From Sphingomonas swuensis (GTDB lineage Bacteria > Pseudomonadota > Alphaproteobacteria > Sphingomonadales > Sphingomonadaceae), in NCBI RefSeq assembly GCF_039538045.1, contig NZ_BAABBQ010000001.1, positions 1,076,001-1,140,000 on the forward strand: 64,000 bases of DNA, given 5' to 3'. The notes below the pieces were generated by a model. The model searched no databases and was not told the DNA's origin. It was given only the letters and a program-made list of their open reading frames with translations. The position numbers were made by a program, and so were the translations under genes. This document shows, piece by piece, positions 41,081-50,589 of the stretch. Every line of letters starts with the position of its first letter. Within the stretch, counting starts at the first letter, position 1.

Positions 41081-42658
41081 GTGGACGCGTGGATGGTGGC
41101 AGTGCTGGTCGGGGTCATCGCCGTTGCGGGGGTGCTGCTCGGCTGGGTTCTCGGCAGCAGGCCCGGCGCCGCCCACGCGAACGAGGCCGCCCGGCTGCGC
41201 GACGAGGTAGCGACCCTCGGCCGCGACCAGGCGGTCGCCGCCGAACAGCTCCGCCGGGCGGTCCAGACAGAGGAAGCGCTGAAGTCGGTGACGGACGAGC
41301 GCGACGGCCTCTCGGCAGAACTGGCAGCGGCCAGGGTCGTCTCGGTGCGCTACGATGAGCTCGAGGCTCGGCATCGCGCACTTCAAGAAGAAGCCGGCAT
41401 GCTTCGCGGCGACATCGCCAGCGCGGGCGAACGGCTGCAGCGGCTGGCCGAGGTCGAGCGTCTGCTCGAGCAGCGCACGACCGAACGCGACGAGGCGCTG
41501 CGGCGCAAGGCTGGCCTTGAGACCGAGGTGAAGAGCTTCGAGGAGCGTCTCTCCGACCTTCGGAAGTCACGCGACGAACTAGTGGTGCAATTCCGCGAAG
41601 TCGGCGACAAATTGCTCGAGAAGGCGCAGGTCGATTTCCTCGCCAAGGCCGACGAGCGGCTCAGCAAGGCCGATCTCGAGAACCAGGCCAAGCTCCAGAC
41701 CCTGCTCCAGCCCGTCTCCGATACGTTGAAGCGCTACGAGGAAGGGCTGCAGCGGGTCGAGGCCGAGCGCAAGGACAGCTATGGCGAGCTGCGCGGCGTG
41801 CTCGGCGAATTGCGCAAGGACAATGGGCAGGTCCGCGATGAGACCCGCAACCTCGTCAACGCATTGCGCTCGAGCCCCAAGGCCCGGGGGCGGTGGGGCG
41901 AACAAAGCTTGCGCAACGTGCTGGTCCAGGCCGGTCTCACCGAAGGCATCGACTTCGAGATGGAAGTCAGCCTCGAGACCGCCGATGGCCGCCTCCGGCC
42001 CGACGTGGTCGTCAACCTGCCCAGTAACCGCAAGCTGGTGATCGACGCCAAATGCTCGTTGAATGCCTTCCTCGACGCCTGCGACGAGGTCGACGAGGAC
42101 CGCAAGCAGGCCTGCTTCAAGCTCCACGTCGCCTCGATGCGCAACCATGCGCAGGCGCTCGGATCGAAGGACTATTGGGCCCAGTTCGGCGAAGCCGCTG
42201 ACTATGTGATCATGTACATCCCGGGGGAGCACTTCCTCACCGCCGCACTCGAGCAGGACCCGCAATTGTGGGACTGGGCCTTCGAGCGGCGCGTGCTGCT
42301 CGCGACCCCGACCAACCTGGTCGCGATCGCGCGAACCGTGGCCAGCGTCTGGCGGCAGGAGAAGATCACCGAGCAGGCCGAGGTCATCGCGGCGCTCGGC
42401 AAGGAGCTCCACAGCCGGATCGCGACGATGGCCGAACATGTCGTCCGAATGGGCCGCAACCTCGCCACCGCCAACGATGCCTACAACAAGATGGTCGGAA
42501 GTCTCGAAACCCAGGTCTTCACCCAGGCCAAGCGCTTCGAAGCGCTCGGCGCGGGGAGCAACAAGGAAGTCGCGACCCCGCCGATGATCGAGGTCAGCCC
42601 GCGTCCGCTGAACAAGCTTGCTCCGCCCGCCGGGGACGCGCTCGAAGCAGCCGAATGA
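41081..42658 (+). CDS. rmuC: DNA recombination protein RmuC
   Basis: 525-residue RmuC. N-terminal membrane helix (about residues 5-25), a long coiled-coil with Glu/Arg/Ala-rich heptads (about 30-210), and the RmuC nuclease-like domain (about 240-440) with WGEQSLRNVLVQAGL, PDVVVNLPSNRKLVIDAK and MYIPGEHFLTAAL. RmuC limits DNA rearrangements, including those at inverted repeats. Start GTG 41081 chosen; GTG 41060 and ATG 41093 are alternatives. An SOS-type box lies directly upstream. Confidence 0.85.
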   Translation: MDAWMVAVLVGVIAVAGVLLGWVLGSRPGAAHANEAARLRDEVATLGRDQAVAAEQLRRAVQTEEALKSVTDERDGLSAELAAARVVSVRYDELEARHRALQEEAGMLRGDIASAGERLQRLAEVERLLEQRTTERDEALRRKAGLETEVKSFEERLSDLRKSRDELVVQFREVGDKLLEKAQVDFLAKADERLSKADLENQAKLQTLLQPVSDTLKRYEEGLQRVEAERKDSYGELRGVLGELRKDNGQVRDETRNLVNALRSSPKARGRWGEQSLRNVLVQAGLTEGIDFEMEVSLETADGRLRPDVVVNLPSNRKLVIDAKCSLNAFLDACDEVDEDRKQACFKLHVASMRNHAQALGSKDYWAQFGEAADYVIMYIPGEHFLTAALEQDPQLWDWAFERRVLLATPTNLVAIARTVASVWRQEKITEQAEVIAALGKELHSRIATMAEHVVRMGRNLATANDAYNKMVGSLETQVFTQAKRFEALGAGSNKEVATPPMIEVSPRPLNKLAPPAGDALEAAE

Positions 42659-42659
42659 T

Positions 42660-43355
42660 CTAGCGCAGCTTGCCCAGCCTGATCTCGCCGGCCTCGTTGG
42701 CGAGCGTCAGGGCGCCGCTGGCGCTCCACGCCATCCGCATCGGCTGGCCAAGGATACGCCCGGCAGCATTCTCGGCGCTCATGTCGGGGCAGGCCATACG
42801 GGTCGCGACGATTGCGCCCGGGACCAGCCGCTCTCCTTCGACCCGGTAAGGACCGCTCATCCGGTTGCAGCCGAACTGGGCGGTCAGCCGGTCGCCGGAG
42901 AAGCCCATACGATATTGGCCGCCCGAGGCAGGACGTCCGGCCACCGCCAAGACCGTCCAGTCGCCGGTCAGAGTCGCGACCTCGCGCGGCTCGCCGCCGC
43001 AGCCCTCGTAGCGGCGGCCGTCGACCGACACTTGGACCCTGTCAGGGAAGACGCGATCGCTCATCCCGTCGCTGCATCGCTGCCCATGGACGATGTTGAG
43101 GTTGATCCGGCGGCCCTGGTAGATGTCACCGGCGAAGCCATGGATGGCACGCGGCTGCGGCTCGGCCACGCGCTGCCCGTCGACATTGGTGAAGACCATC
43201 TCGCGCCCGTCGAGCTTCAAATTCCAGAAGGGCTCGGTGCCGAGCGCGCGGTAGCTCGAGCCGCTCTCGGCGGGTGGCGGGGGCGCCGGCTGCGGCGGGA
43301 CGGTGGTGCAGGCTGCCAGCGCAGCCAGCGGGAGGAGGAAGGCGAGGCGTTTCAT
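42660..43355 (-). CDS. META-domain lipoprotein
   Basis: 231-residue lipoprotein: signal ending LAACT, short Pro-rich linker, then an N-terminal half with WNLKLDGREMVF and C(S)DGM pieces similar to COG3650 proteins, and a META domain (about 130-228: LTGDWTVLAVAGRP, FGCNRMSGPY, MACPDM). META domains occur in heat-shock HslJ-type and secreted proteins. Stop lies one base from the rmuC stop on the other strand. The function is not fixed. Confidence 0.82.
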   Translation of the reverse strand: MKRLAFLLPLAALAACTTVPPQPAPPPPAESGSSYRALGTEPFWNLKLDGREMVFTNVDGQRVAEPQPRAIHGFAGDIYQGRRINLNIVHGQRCSDGMSDRVFPDRVQVSVDGRRYEGCGGEPREVATLTGDWTVLAVAGRPASGGQYRMGFSGDRLTAQFGCNRMSGPYRVEGERLVPGAIVATRMACPDMSAENAAGRILGQPMRMAWSASGALTLANEAGEIRLGKLR

Positions 43356-43400
43356 GACGTCGATGCTAGCACGGCAAGATGAACGGCGCTCGACCGGAAC

Positions 43401-44195
43401 TCAGCGCCAGCTGGCCCGCACCTGGAAGGCCATCACCGCCGCCGCCACCGCCGCGTTGAGGCTGTCGGCACGCCCGAGCATCGGCATCTTCACGAGGAGA
43501 TCGCACTCGGCCTCATAGGCCTCCGGTAGTCCCGCCTGCTCGTTCCCGACCAGCAGGAAGCAGGGCTTCTCGTACGTCGGGCCGAGATAGTCGTGCTCGG
43601 TCTGGAGGCTGGTCCCGACCAGCTGCCCGGGGCCGCTGCGGAGCCAGTCGAGAAAGGTCGACCAGGGCACCTGCACCACCTTCTGGGTGAAGATCGCGCC
43701 CATCGACGCGCGCACCGCCTCGACGCTGAAAGGGTCGGCGCTGTCGTCGACTAGGATCAACCCGCCCGCCGCGACCGCGTCGCCAGTCCGCAGGATCGTC
43801 CCGATATTGCCGGGATCGCGAAGTTTCTCGGCAACCAGCCACAAGGGCGAGGCGGCGCGGTCGAGATCGGCAAGGCCGAGCCGCGGCTGGCGATACGCAC
43901 CGAGCAGAAGCGGCGGATTATCCTTGCCGCTCATCTTGGCCATGATCTCGTCGGGCACCGCGATCGCTTCGGCGCCATTAGCCTCGGCCTCGGCGACGAT
44001 GGTCGCGGCAAGCGGGTGGAGATCGCCTTCGCCGCAGGCCACGATCTCGGGCAGCACGCCGACCTCGCGGGCCTCGGCCATGATCCGCAGGCCCTCGGCG
44101 AGGAACAGCCCCTCAAGCCGCCGCGCCTTCTTCTCGCGAAGGGAGCGCAGCCGCTTGACCGTGTCGTTGGAGAAGGACGTGATCGAGCGGGGCAT
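43401..44195 (-). CDS. TrmH/SpoU-family RNA 2'-O-methyltransferase
   Basis: 264-residue SPOUT methyltransferase using SAM to methylate a ribose 2'-OH in rRNA or tRNA. The knotted fold is visible as EKLRDPGNIGTILRTGDA, then PCFLLVGNEQAGLPEA and the last MPMLGRADSLNAAVAA motif. N-terminal RNA-binding part (L-rich) starts at residue 10. The ATG overlaps the HPr stop by one base, so it is the last gene of the hprK operon. Confidence 0.9.
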   Translation of the reverse strand: MPRSITSFSNDTVKRLRSLREKKARRLEGLFLAEGLRIMAEAREVGVLPEIVACGEGDLHPLAATIVAEAEANGAEAIAVPDEIMAKMSGKDNPPLLLGAYRQPRLGLADLDRAASPLWLVAEKLRDPGNIGTILRTGDAVAAGGLILVDDSADPFSVEAVRASMGAIFTQKVVQVPWSTFLDWLRSGPGQLVGTSLQTEHDYLGPTYEKPCFLLVGNEQAGLPEAYEAECDLLVKMPMLGRADSLNAAVAAAVMAFQVRASWR

Positions 44196-44470
44196 CAGTC
44201 CTCCCCGAACTTGTCCTCGACCAGCCGCGCAAGCCGCGCAACCGCCTCGTCGGCGCCGTCGCCCGAGGCGCTGATCTCGATCGAGTCGCCGCGGGCCGCG
44301 CCGAGCATCATCAGACCCATGATCGAGGTCCCACAGACGCGATTGCCGTCCTTTGCCACCTCGACCTCGGCGGTCAGCTCGCTGGCGAGGGTGACGAACT
44401 TGGCGCTCGCCCGGGCGTGGAGTCCGCGCTTGTTGTCGATCCGGACGATCCGGCAGACGGGCGCGCTCAA
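44195..44470 (-). CDS. ptsH: Phosphocarrier protein HPr
   Basis: 91-residue HPr. The phospho-acceptor His18 is in RGLHARASAKF and the regulatory Ser49 in GTSIMGL, the serine phosphorylated by HprK. The ATG overlaps the EIIA stop by four bases. In alphaproteobacteria this HPr serves a regulatory phosphorelay rather than sugar uptake; enzyme I is not in the window. Confidence 0.95.
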   Translation of the reverse strand: MSAPVCRIVRIDNKRGLHARASAKFVTLASELTAEVEVAKDGNRVCGTSIMGLMMLGAARGDSIEISASGDGADEAVARLARLVEDKFGED

Positions 44471-44874
44471 GCCGCGGCCTCGCCGAGAATCTCGGAGGCG
44501 ACCGAGATATACTTCCGGCCCGCCTCGCGCGCCGCCGCCACTGCTGCGCGGACGTTCATTGCCTTGCGTGCCCCTTCCAGCCGGATCAGCATCGGCAGGT
44601 TGACCCCTGCGATGACTTCGATGTTGCCCGACTTCATCAGGCTGATGGCGAGGTTCGACGGAGTGCCGCCGAACAGGTCGGTGAGGATGATGACGCCTTC
44701 GCCGGAGTCGACCTTGGCGATTGCCTCGGCGATGTCCTTGCGGCGCGCTTCCATGTCGTCGTCGGGGCCGATGCAGATGCCCTCGATGGCCTCCTGCGGG
44801 CCAACGACATGTTCCATGGCAATGATGAACTCGGCCGCCAAGCGGCCGTGGGTCACCAACACTAGTCCGATCAT
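44467..44874 (-). CDS. PTS EIIA component of the mannose/fructose family
   Basis: 135-residue EIIA-Man-type protein, with phospho-acceptor His9 in VTHGRLA and the family segments DLFGGTPSNLAIS and AGVNLPMLIRL. No sugar-specific EIIB or EIIC is nearby, so it acts as a regulatory phosphate acceptor. The ATG overlaps the RapZ stop (44871) by four bases. Confidence 0.93.
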   Translation of the reverse strand: MIGLVLVTHGRLAAEFIIAMEHVVGPQEAIEGICIGPDDDMEARRKDIAEAIAKVDSGEGVIILTDLFGGTPSNLAISLMKSGNIEVIAGVNLPMLIRLEGARKAMNVRAAVAAAREAGRKYISVASEILGEAAA

Positions 44875-45806
44875 TCTTGCGGTCTCTTGAGCTCTTTCAT
44901 GCGCTCCTGTCCAAGCTCGAGAGAATCATTGGGGCGGAGCGCAAGGTCGCGATGCCGGATATTCGGCGAAAAGCCGCGGTGACGCAACCGCTCGGCCATG
45001 GCGATCGCCGCAGCCACCGAACGGTGCCGCCCGCCGGTGCAGCCGAACGCCGCTCCGACATAGGTCTTCCCCGATTCCCAGTAGCGCGGAAGGAGGAAGG
45101 CAAGCAGCTCCTCGGTGCGGTCCATGAACTCGGCCCAGCCATCCTGTACAGCGACGAAATCGGCGACCGGCGCATCGGCCCCGGTCAGCGGGCGGAGTTC
45201 GTCCACCCAGTGGGGATTGGGAAGGAAGCGCAGGTCGAACACCAAGTCGGCGGTGCGGCTGATCCCGCGGGCGAAGCCGAAGCTGGTGATCGTCACCACC
45301 AGTTCGTCGCCTTCGTCGCCGAAGCGCCGACGAAGCTCGTCGCGAAGGTCGGCGGGCTTGAGGTCGGTGGTGTCGAGCACCGCGTCCGCCGCCAGCCGCA
45401 GCGCCGCCGTGAGGTCGCGCTCGCGGGCGATCCCGTCCTCGGCCGGACGGTCGGCGGCGAGCGGGTGACGGCGGCGGGTCTCGCCATAGCGGCGGATGAG
45501 CTCGGCCCCGGTCGCGTCGAGATAGAGGATCTCGGGCCTGACCTCGGGGACCGAGCGGAGCAATGCCGGCAGCGCCTGCGGGTCGAAGCCGCGGCTGCGC
45601 GCGTCCATTCCGACCGCGACATGCGCCTGGCGAGTGTGGCGGTCGGGTCCGTGGACGAACTCGTGGAGAAGCGCGGTCGGAAGGTTGTCGACCGTATCCC
45701 AGCCCATGTCCTCGAGCGCGTCGAGCACGGTCGACTTGCCCGCTCCCGACATGCCGGTGACCAGCAGCAGCCGCGGCGCCCGCTGAGAGCGCCGCCCGGT
45801 GGTCAC
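44871..45806 (-). CDS. rapZ: RNase adapter / nucleotide-binding protein RapZ
   Basis: 311-residue RapZ with a Walker A loop TGMSGAGKST (residues 17-26) and the conserved C-terminal region including GCTGGRHRSVA. In Enterobacteria it directs RNase E to small RNAs; in alphaproteobacteria the role is less clear, but it sits with hprK here. ATG overlaps the hprK stop by four bases. Confidence 0.93.
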   Translation of the reverse strand: MTTGRRSQRAPRLLLVTGMSGAGKSTVLDALEDMGWDTVDNLPTALLHEFVHGPDRHTRQAHVAVGMDARSRGFDPQALPALLRSVPEVRPEILYLDATGAELIRRYGETRRRHPLAADRPAEDGIARERDLTAALRLAADAVLDTTDLKPADLRDELRRRFGDEGDELVVTITSFGFARGISRTADLVFDLRFLPNPHWVDELRPLTGADAPVADFVAVQDGWAEFMDRTEELLAFLLPRYWESGKTYVGAAFGCTGGRHRSVAAAIAMAERLRHRGFSPNIRHRDLALRPNDSLELGQERMKELKRPQE

Positions 45807-46237
45807 TTGAGCCCGAAGCGATCGAGCGCGAGCGCGACCTTCGACGGCGCCGAGGCGGTCAGCGCATCGACGGTGATCAGCGGCACCATCAGCCCGCAGA
45901 TCATCCGCTCGCGCGAATCCGAGGGAAGCCGCTGGACGTCGCTGGTCAGCTCCACCGCGAGCGCCAGCGGCACGTCCTCGATCGCCGGCATGTCGACGAT
46001 TCCGAGGCCGCGGATCTCGAGCTTGCCGCGGATCGTGTGCGGAGCGCTGACCATCAGCCGCTCGCCGCGCTTCTGGACGATCGTCTGGTCGTCGGCGACC
46101 AGCGTGAAGCCGCGGTCGATCAGGCGCAGCGCGAGGTCGGACTTGCCCGAGCCCGAGATGCCCGAGATGAGCACCGCGCGGCCATCGATCGCCACCGTGC
46201 TGGCGTGGAGCGTCTCGCTCGACAGCCGGATGGTCAC
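45803..46237 (-). CDS. hprK: Short-form HPr kinase/phosphorylase
   Basis: 144-residue HprK, less than half of the 310-residue Gram-positive enzyme: only the kinase domain with Walker A GISGSGKS (residues 26-33) and HTIRGKLEIRGLGIVD. The short form is usual in alphaproteobacteria. It phosphorylates the HPr serine. ATG overlaps the ChvG stop (46234) by four bases. Confidence 0.93.
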   Translation of the reverse strand: MTIRLSSETLHASTVAIDGRAVLISGISGSGKSDLALRLIDRGFTLVADDQTIVQKRGERLMVSAPHTIRGKLEIRGLGIVDMPAIEDVPLALAVELTSDVQRLPSDSRERMICGLMVPLITVDALTASAPSKVALALDRFGLK

Positions 46238-47796
46238 GCCGTCACCTCGCCGGCAACCGCCGGCAGTCGGATGGTAAAGCGCGCTCCCGAAGGTGCGTCG
46301 TCGCGGTCGGCCACATCAATCTCCCCGTCATGGCCCTTCACGATCGCCCGTGCGATCGCAAGGCCCAGCCCCGAATGACGACCGAAATCGTCCCCGTCCG
46401 GCCTTACTGAGACGAAGCGGTTAAAAATGGCTTCGCGCACCTGCGGCGGGACGCCCGGGCCTTCGTCGTCGATCCGGATCAAGACTTCCTCGGCGACCCG
46501 CGCCACCGCCACCTCGACCAGGCTCCCCGCCGGCGAGAAGGAGATGGCATTGTCGATGAGGTTGTCGATCGCGCGCGCCAGCCGGGCAGGCTCTCCCATG
46601 ACGATCGCCGAGGCGGCGCGGGGGCGGGCGAAGGCGATGCGGACGTCGCCGGTCAGGCGGCGCTCCTCCCATCCTGCGCAGATCTGGCCGACGAGCTTGC
46701 CGAGGTCGACCGGCTCGAACGCTGCCCGGGCAAGCTCGGCGTCGGTCCGCGCCGCCTCGCCGATGTCACCGATCAGCCGGTCGAGCCGAACCACGTCCTG
46801 GCGGACGACATCGAGCAGCTGGCGACGGAGCGCCGGATCCTCGATCCGGTCGAGCCCGTCGACCGCGCTGCGAAGCGAGGCGAGGGGGTTCTTGAGCTCG
46901 TGGGTGACGTCGGCGGCGAAGGCCTCGATGTTGTCGATTCGCTGCCGAAGTGCCTGGCTCATGTCGCTGACCGCCCGGGCGAGGAGGCCGATCTCGTCCT
47001 TGCGCTTGGTGAAGCGCGGCACCCGGACCTCGCGCGCACGGCCCTGGCGGACCCGGTGGGCGGCGAGGGCGAGGCGGCGGAGGGGCCGCGCGATGGTCCG
47101 TGCCAGGAACAGCGACAGGAGGAGCGAGAAAAGCGCGGCGGCAAGCAGCCCGGCGGCGAGCTTGGTCCGCTCCTGGCGGACGGTGCGGGTGAAATTGCGG
47201 TCGTTGGCGGTGACCAGGACTATTCGCTGGTCCGCGGTCCGGGTCGCGGCCGAGAGCACCGGGGTGAGGTCGGGCGCGCTTCGCACGGCGCCCTGAGTGC
47301 GGCCGGTGCGGAAGGCGCCGACGGCCTCGGGCCAAGCCGTTGCCCGGTCGACCGCGGGCTCGGCGAAGTCGGGCGGGCTTTTCTCGCCGACGACCGCGTT
47401 GAAGGCGCGGTCGAGGGTACGGGCGAAGGCCTTGGTCCAGGCCTGGGTGGTCGGGTCGCGCAGGCGATAGGTCGGCTCCGCGTCCCGCCAGCTGTCCTGC
47501 TGTAGGGCGCCATCCGCGCCGTAGAGCCGAACACGCGCGCCGGTCGTCTGGCCCATGTCGGCGAACAGTCGCGGAACGTCCGCCGCGGCGATCTTGGGGA
47601 CAGCGGTGGCGGCCAGCTCGGCGAGGTGCCGGGTCTGCGCCTCGCGCTCGTCGCGGAGCTGGTTGCGGAAGCTGTCGAGGAACAGCAGCGCGAGCGCCAG
47701 CACCAGCAGGATGATCGCGTTGACCCCGAGGATCCGGTGCGACAGCCGCCAGCGCAGGGCCGAGCGGGGAACGCTGCTGTCGCCCTCGTCAGCCAT
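46234..47796 (-). CDS. chvG: Sensor histidine kinase ChvG
   Basis: 520-residue sensor kinase of the acid/envelope-stress ChvG-ChvI system. Transmembrane helix at about 24-44, a periplasmic sensor of about 170 residues, a second helix near 220-240 ([19 protein letters not shown]), HAMP, then HisKA with [12 protein letters not shown] and an ATPase domain with [11 protein letters not shown] and [12 protein letters not shown]. The ATG overlaps the ChvI stop by eight bases. Confidence 0.93.
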   Translation of the reverse strand: MADEGDSSVPRSALRWRLSHRILGVNAIILLVLALALLFLDSFRNQLRDEREAQTRHLAELAATAVPKIAAADVPRLFADMGQTTGARVRLYGADGALQQDSWRDAEPTYRLRDPTTQAWTKAFARTLDRAFNAVVGEKSPPDFAEPAVDRATAWPEAVGAFRTGRTQGAVRSAPDLTPVLSAATRTADQRIVLVTANDRNFTRTVRQERTKLAAGLLAAALFSLLLSLFLARTIARPLRRLALAAHRVRQGRAREVRVPRFTKRKDEIGLLARAVSDMSQALRQRIDNIEAFAADVTHELKNPLASLRSAVDGLDRIEDPALRRQLLDVVRQDVVRLDRLIGDIGEAARTDAELARAAFEPVDLGKLVGQICAGWEERRLTGDVRIAFARPRAASAIVMGEPARLARAIDNLIDNAISFSPAGSLVEVAVARVAEEVLIRIDDEGPGVPPQVREAIFNRFVSVRPDGDDFGRHSGLGLAIARAIVKGHDGEIDVADRDDAPSGARFTIRLPAVAGEVTA

Positions 47797-48514
47797 CGCT
47801 GAACCGGTAGCCGACGCCGTAGAGCGTCTCGATCGCGTCGAAGCTGTTGTCGGCGGCGCGGAACTTGCGGCGGATGCGCTTGATGTGGCTGTCGATGGTT
47901 CGATCGTCGACGAACACGTCTTCCTGATAGGCGACGTCGAGCAGCTGGTTGCGGCTCTTCACCACGCCCGGGCGCTGGGCGAGCGCCTCGAGGATCATGA
48001 ACTCGGTCACGGTCAGGGTCACCGGGCGCTCGGCCCACTGCACCTGGTGACGGGCGGGATCCATCAGCAGCCGGCCGCGCTCGATCACGGCCGGGACCGG
48101 CTCCTCGCTTTCTCCCTCGGCCGGGCGGCGGGCCATGTCGGCGCGGCGCAGGATGGCCCGGATCCGTGCGACCAGAAGCCGCTGGCTGAACGGCTTGGCG
48201 ATATAGTCGTCGGCGCCGGCGGCGAGGCCGAACGCCTCGTCCTGCTCCTGGTCCTTGGAGGTGAGGAAGATGACCGGCATGGTCGCCGCCCCGCCGCCGC
48301 CCTCGCGCAGCCGGCCGAGCAGCTCGAGTCCGTCCATCGCCGGCATCTTGATGTCGAAGACGCCAAGGTCGGCGGGGTTCTCGGTGATCGCCCGGAGCGC
48401 GCTCAGCCCGTCGGTGTAGAGCCGCGTGACGAAGCCCTCCGCCTGGAGTGCGATCGACACCGAGGTGAGGATGTTGCGGTCGTCGTCGACCAGCGCGATG
48501 ACCGGGCCCGCCAT
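47789..48514 (-). CDS. chvI: OmpR-type response regulator ChvI
   Basis: 241-residue response regulator. Receiver with acidic pocket DDD, phospho-acceptor Asp54 in VFDIKMP and Lys in IAKPF, then a winged-helix output domain (about 140-238) including [12 protein letters not shown] and [10 protein letters not shown]. First gene of the seven-gene minus operon, 164 bases from pckA on the other strand. Confidence 0.93.
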   Translation of the reverse strand: MAGPVIALVDDDRNILTSVSIALQAEGFVTRLYTDGLSALRAITENPADLGVFDIKMPAMDGLELLGRLREGGGGAATMPVIFLTSKDQEQDEAFGLAAGADDYIAKPFSQRLLVARIRAILRRADMARRPAEGESEEPVPAVIERGRLLMDPARHQVQWAERPVTLTVTEFMILEALAQRPGVVKSRNQLLDVAYQEDVFVDDRTIDSHIKRIRRKFRAADNSFDAIETLYGVGYRFSDG

Positions 48515-48609
48515 GATGAAAGCGGCGGTAGCGCAAGCCTAGGGTCGGCTTCAAGGCGGGGGGTGCTCGTTTGACCCGAGCAACCTTTTCCGGCCATAGG
48601 CGCTTAGCA

Positions 48610-48625
48610 CCGCATACGTATGCGG
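48610..48625. promoter_or_regulatory. 16-base perfect palindrome before pckA
   Basis: CCGCATACGTATGCGG reads the same on both strands and lies between chvI and pckA. Its right arm is shared with the larger hairpin at 48622-48653, so the two structures exclude each other. Could be an operator or a switch in the pckA leader. Confidence 0.4.
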
Positions 48626-48653
48626 CGGCGGACCCGAGAGGTCTCGCCGCCGC
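48622..48653 (+). promoter_or_regulatory. Leader hairpin before pckA
   Basis: GCGGCGGCG-GACC-CGAGA-GGTC pairs back to CGCCGCCGC with one bulged base. Strong stem, no T-run after it; 25 bases to the GTG start. Confidence 0.45.
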
Positions 48654-48678
48654 TCGTTCATGAGCGAAAGGGTTAGTA

Positions 48679-50289
<1,611 letters not shown>

Positions 50290-50363
50290 GGCCGAGTGGC
50301 CCGGCGGCCACGGGGCAAGCCGCCCTGTGGCCATACGGGCACGATTGGCGACCGCGAAGCGAG

Positions 50364-50380
50364 CGAAGTTCTCGAAGTTC
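50364..50380 (+). repeat. Dispersed repeat, copy 1
   Basis: CGAAGTTCTCGAAGTTC followed by CCGGGGTGCGGG. Same core as the copy at 50408 and the inverted copy at 19493. Confidence 0.55.
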
Positions 50381-50407
50381 CCGGGGTGCGGGGGTCCCGC
50401 GCCGCGA

Positions 50408-50431
50408 CGAAGTTCTCGAAGTTCACAGGGT
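50408..50431 (+). repeat. Dispersed repeat, copy 2
   Basis: CGAAGTTCTCGAAGTTCACA then GGGT; the reverse complement appears at 19493-19516 with 24 of 24 bases matching. It runs into the pckA terminator stem. Confidence 0.6.
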
Positions 50432-50455
50432 CGGCGCCATGCGCCGGCCCTTTTT
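50427..50455 (+). terminator. Terminator of pckA
   Basis: AGGGTCGGCGC pairs with GCGCCGGCCCT (one G-T) across CAT, then TTTT. Confidence 0.85.
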
Positions 50456-50589
50456 CGTGGCGCGCCGGACACAGTGGGCAGCGGCGGTCGCCAAGGTGAG
50501 CGCTGGTCAGCATCGCCGAGCGATCCAATCAGCCCAAATCCTACTTATCAAGCGGCCGCGACGACCCGGCTCGAGCGGCGGAAGGCGAT

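Larger units (their letters stand above)
50290..50589. other. Non-coding interval with dispersed repeats and terminator
   Basis: About 300 bases without a gene. Two copies of the AACTTCG-based dispersed repeat (50364-50380 and 50408-50431) and the pckA terminator at 50427-50455; the rest shows nothing recognisable. Confidence 0.6.
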
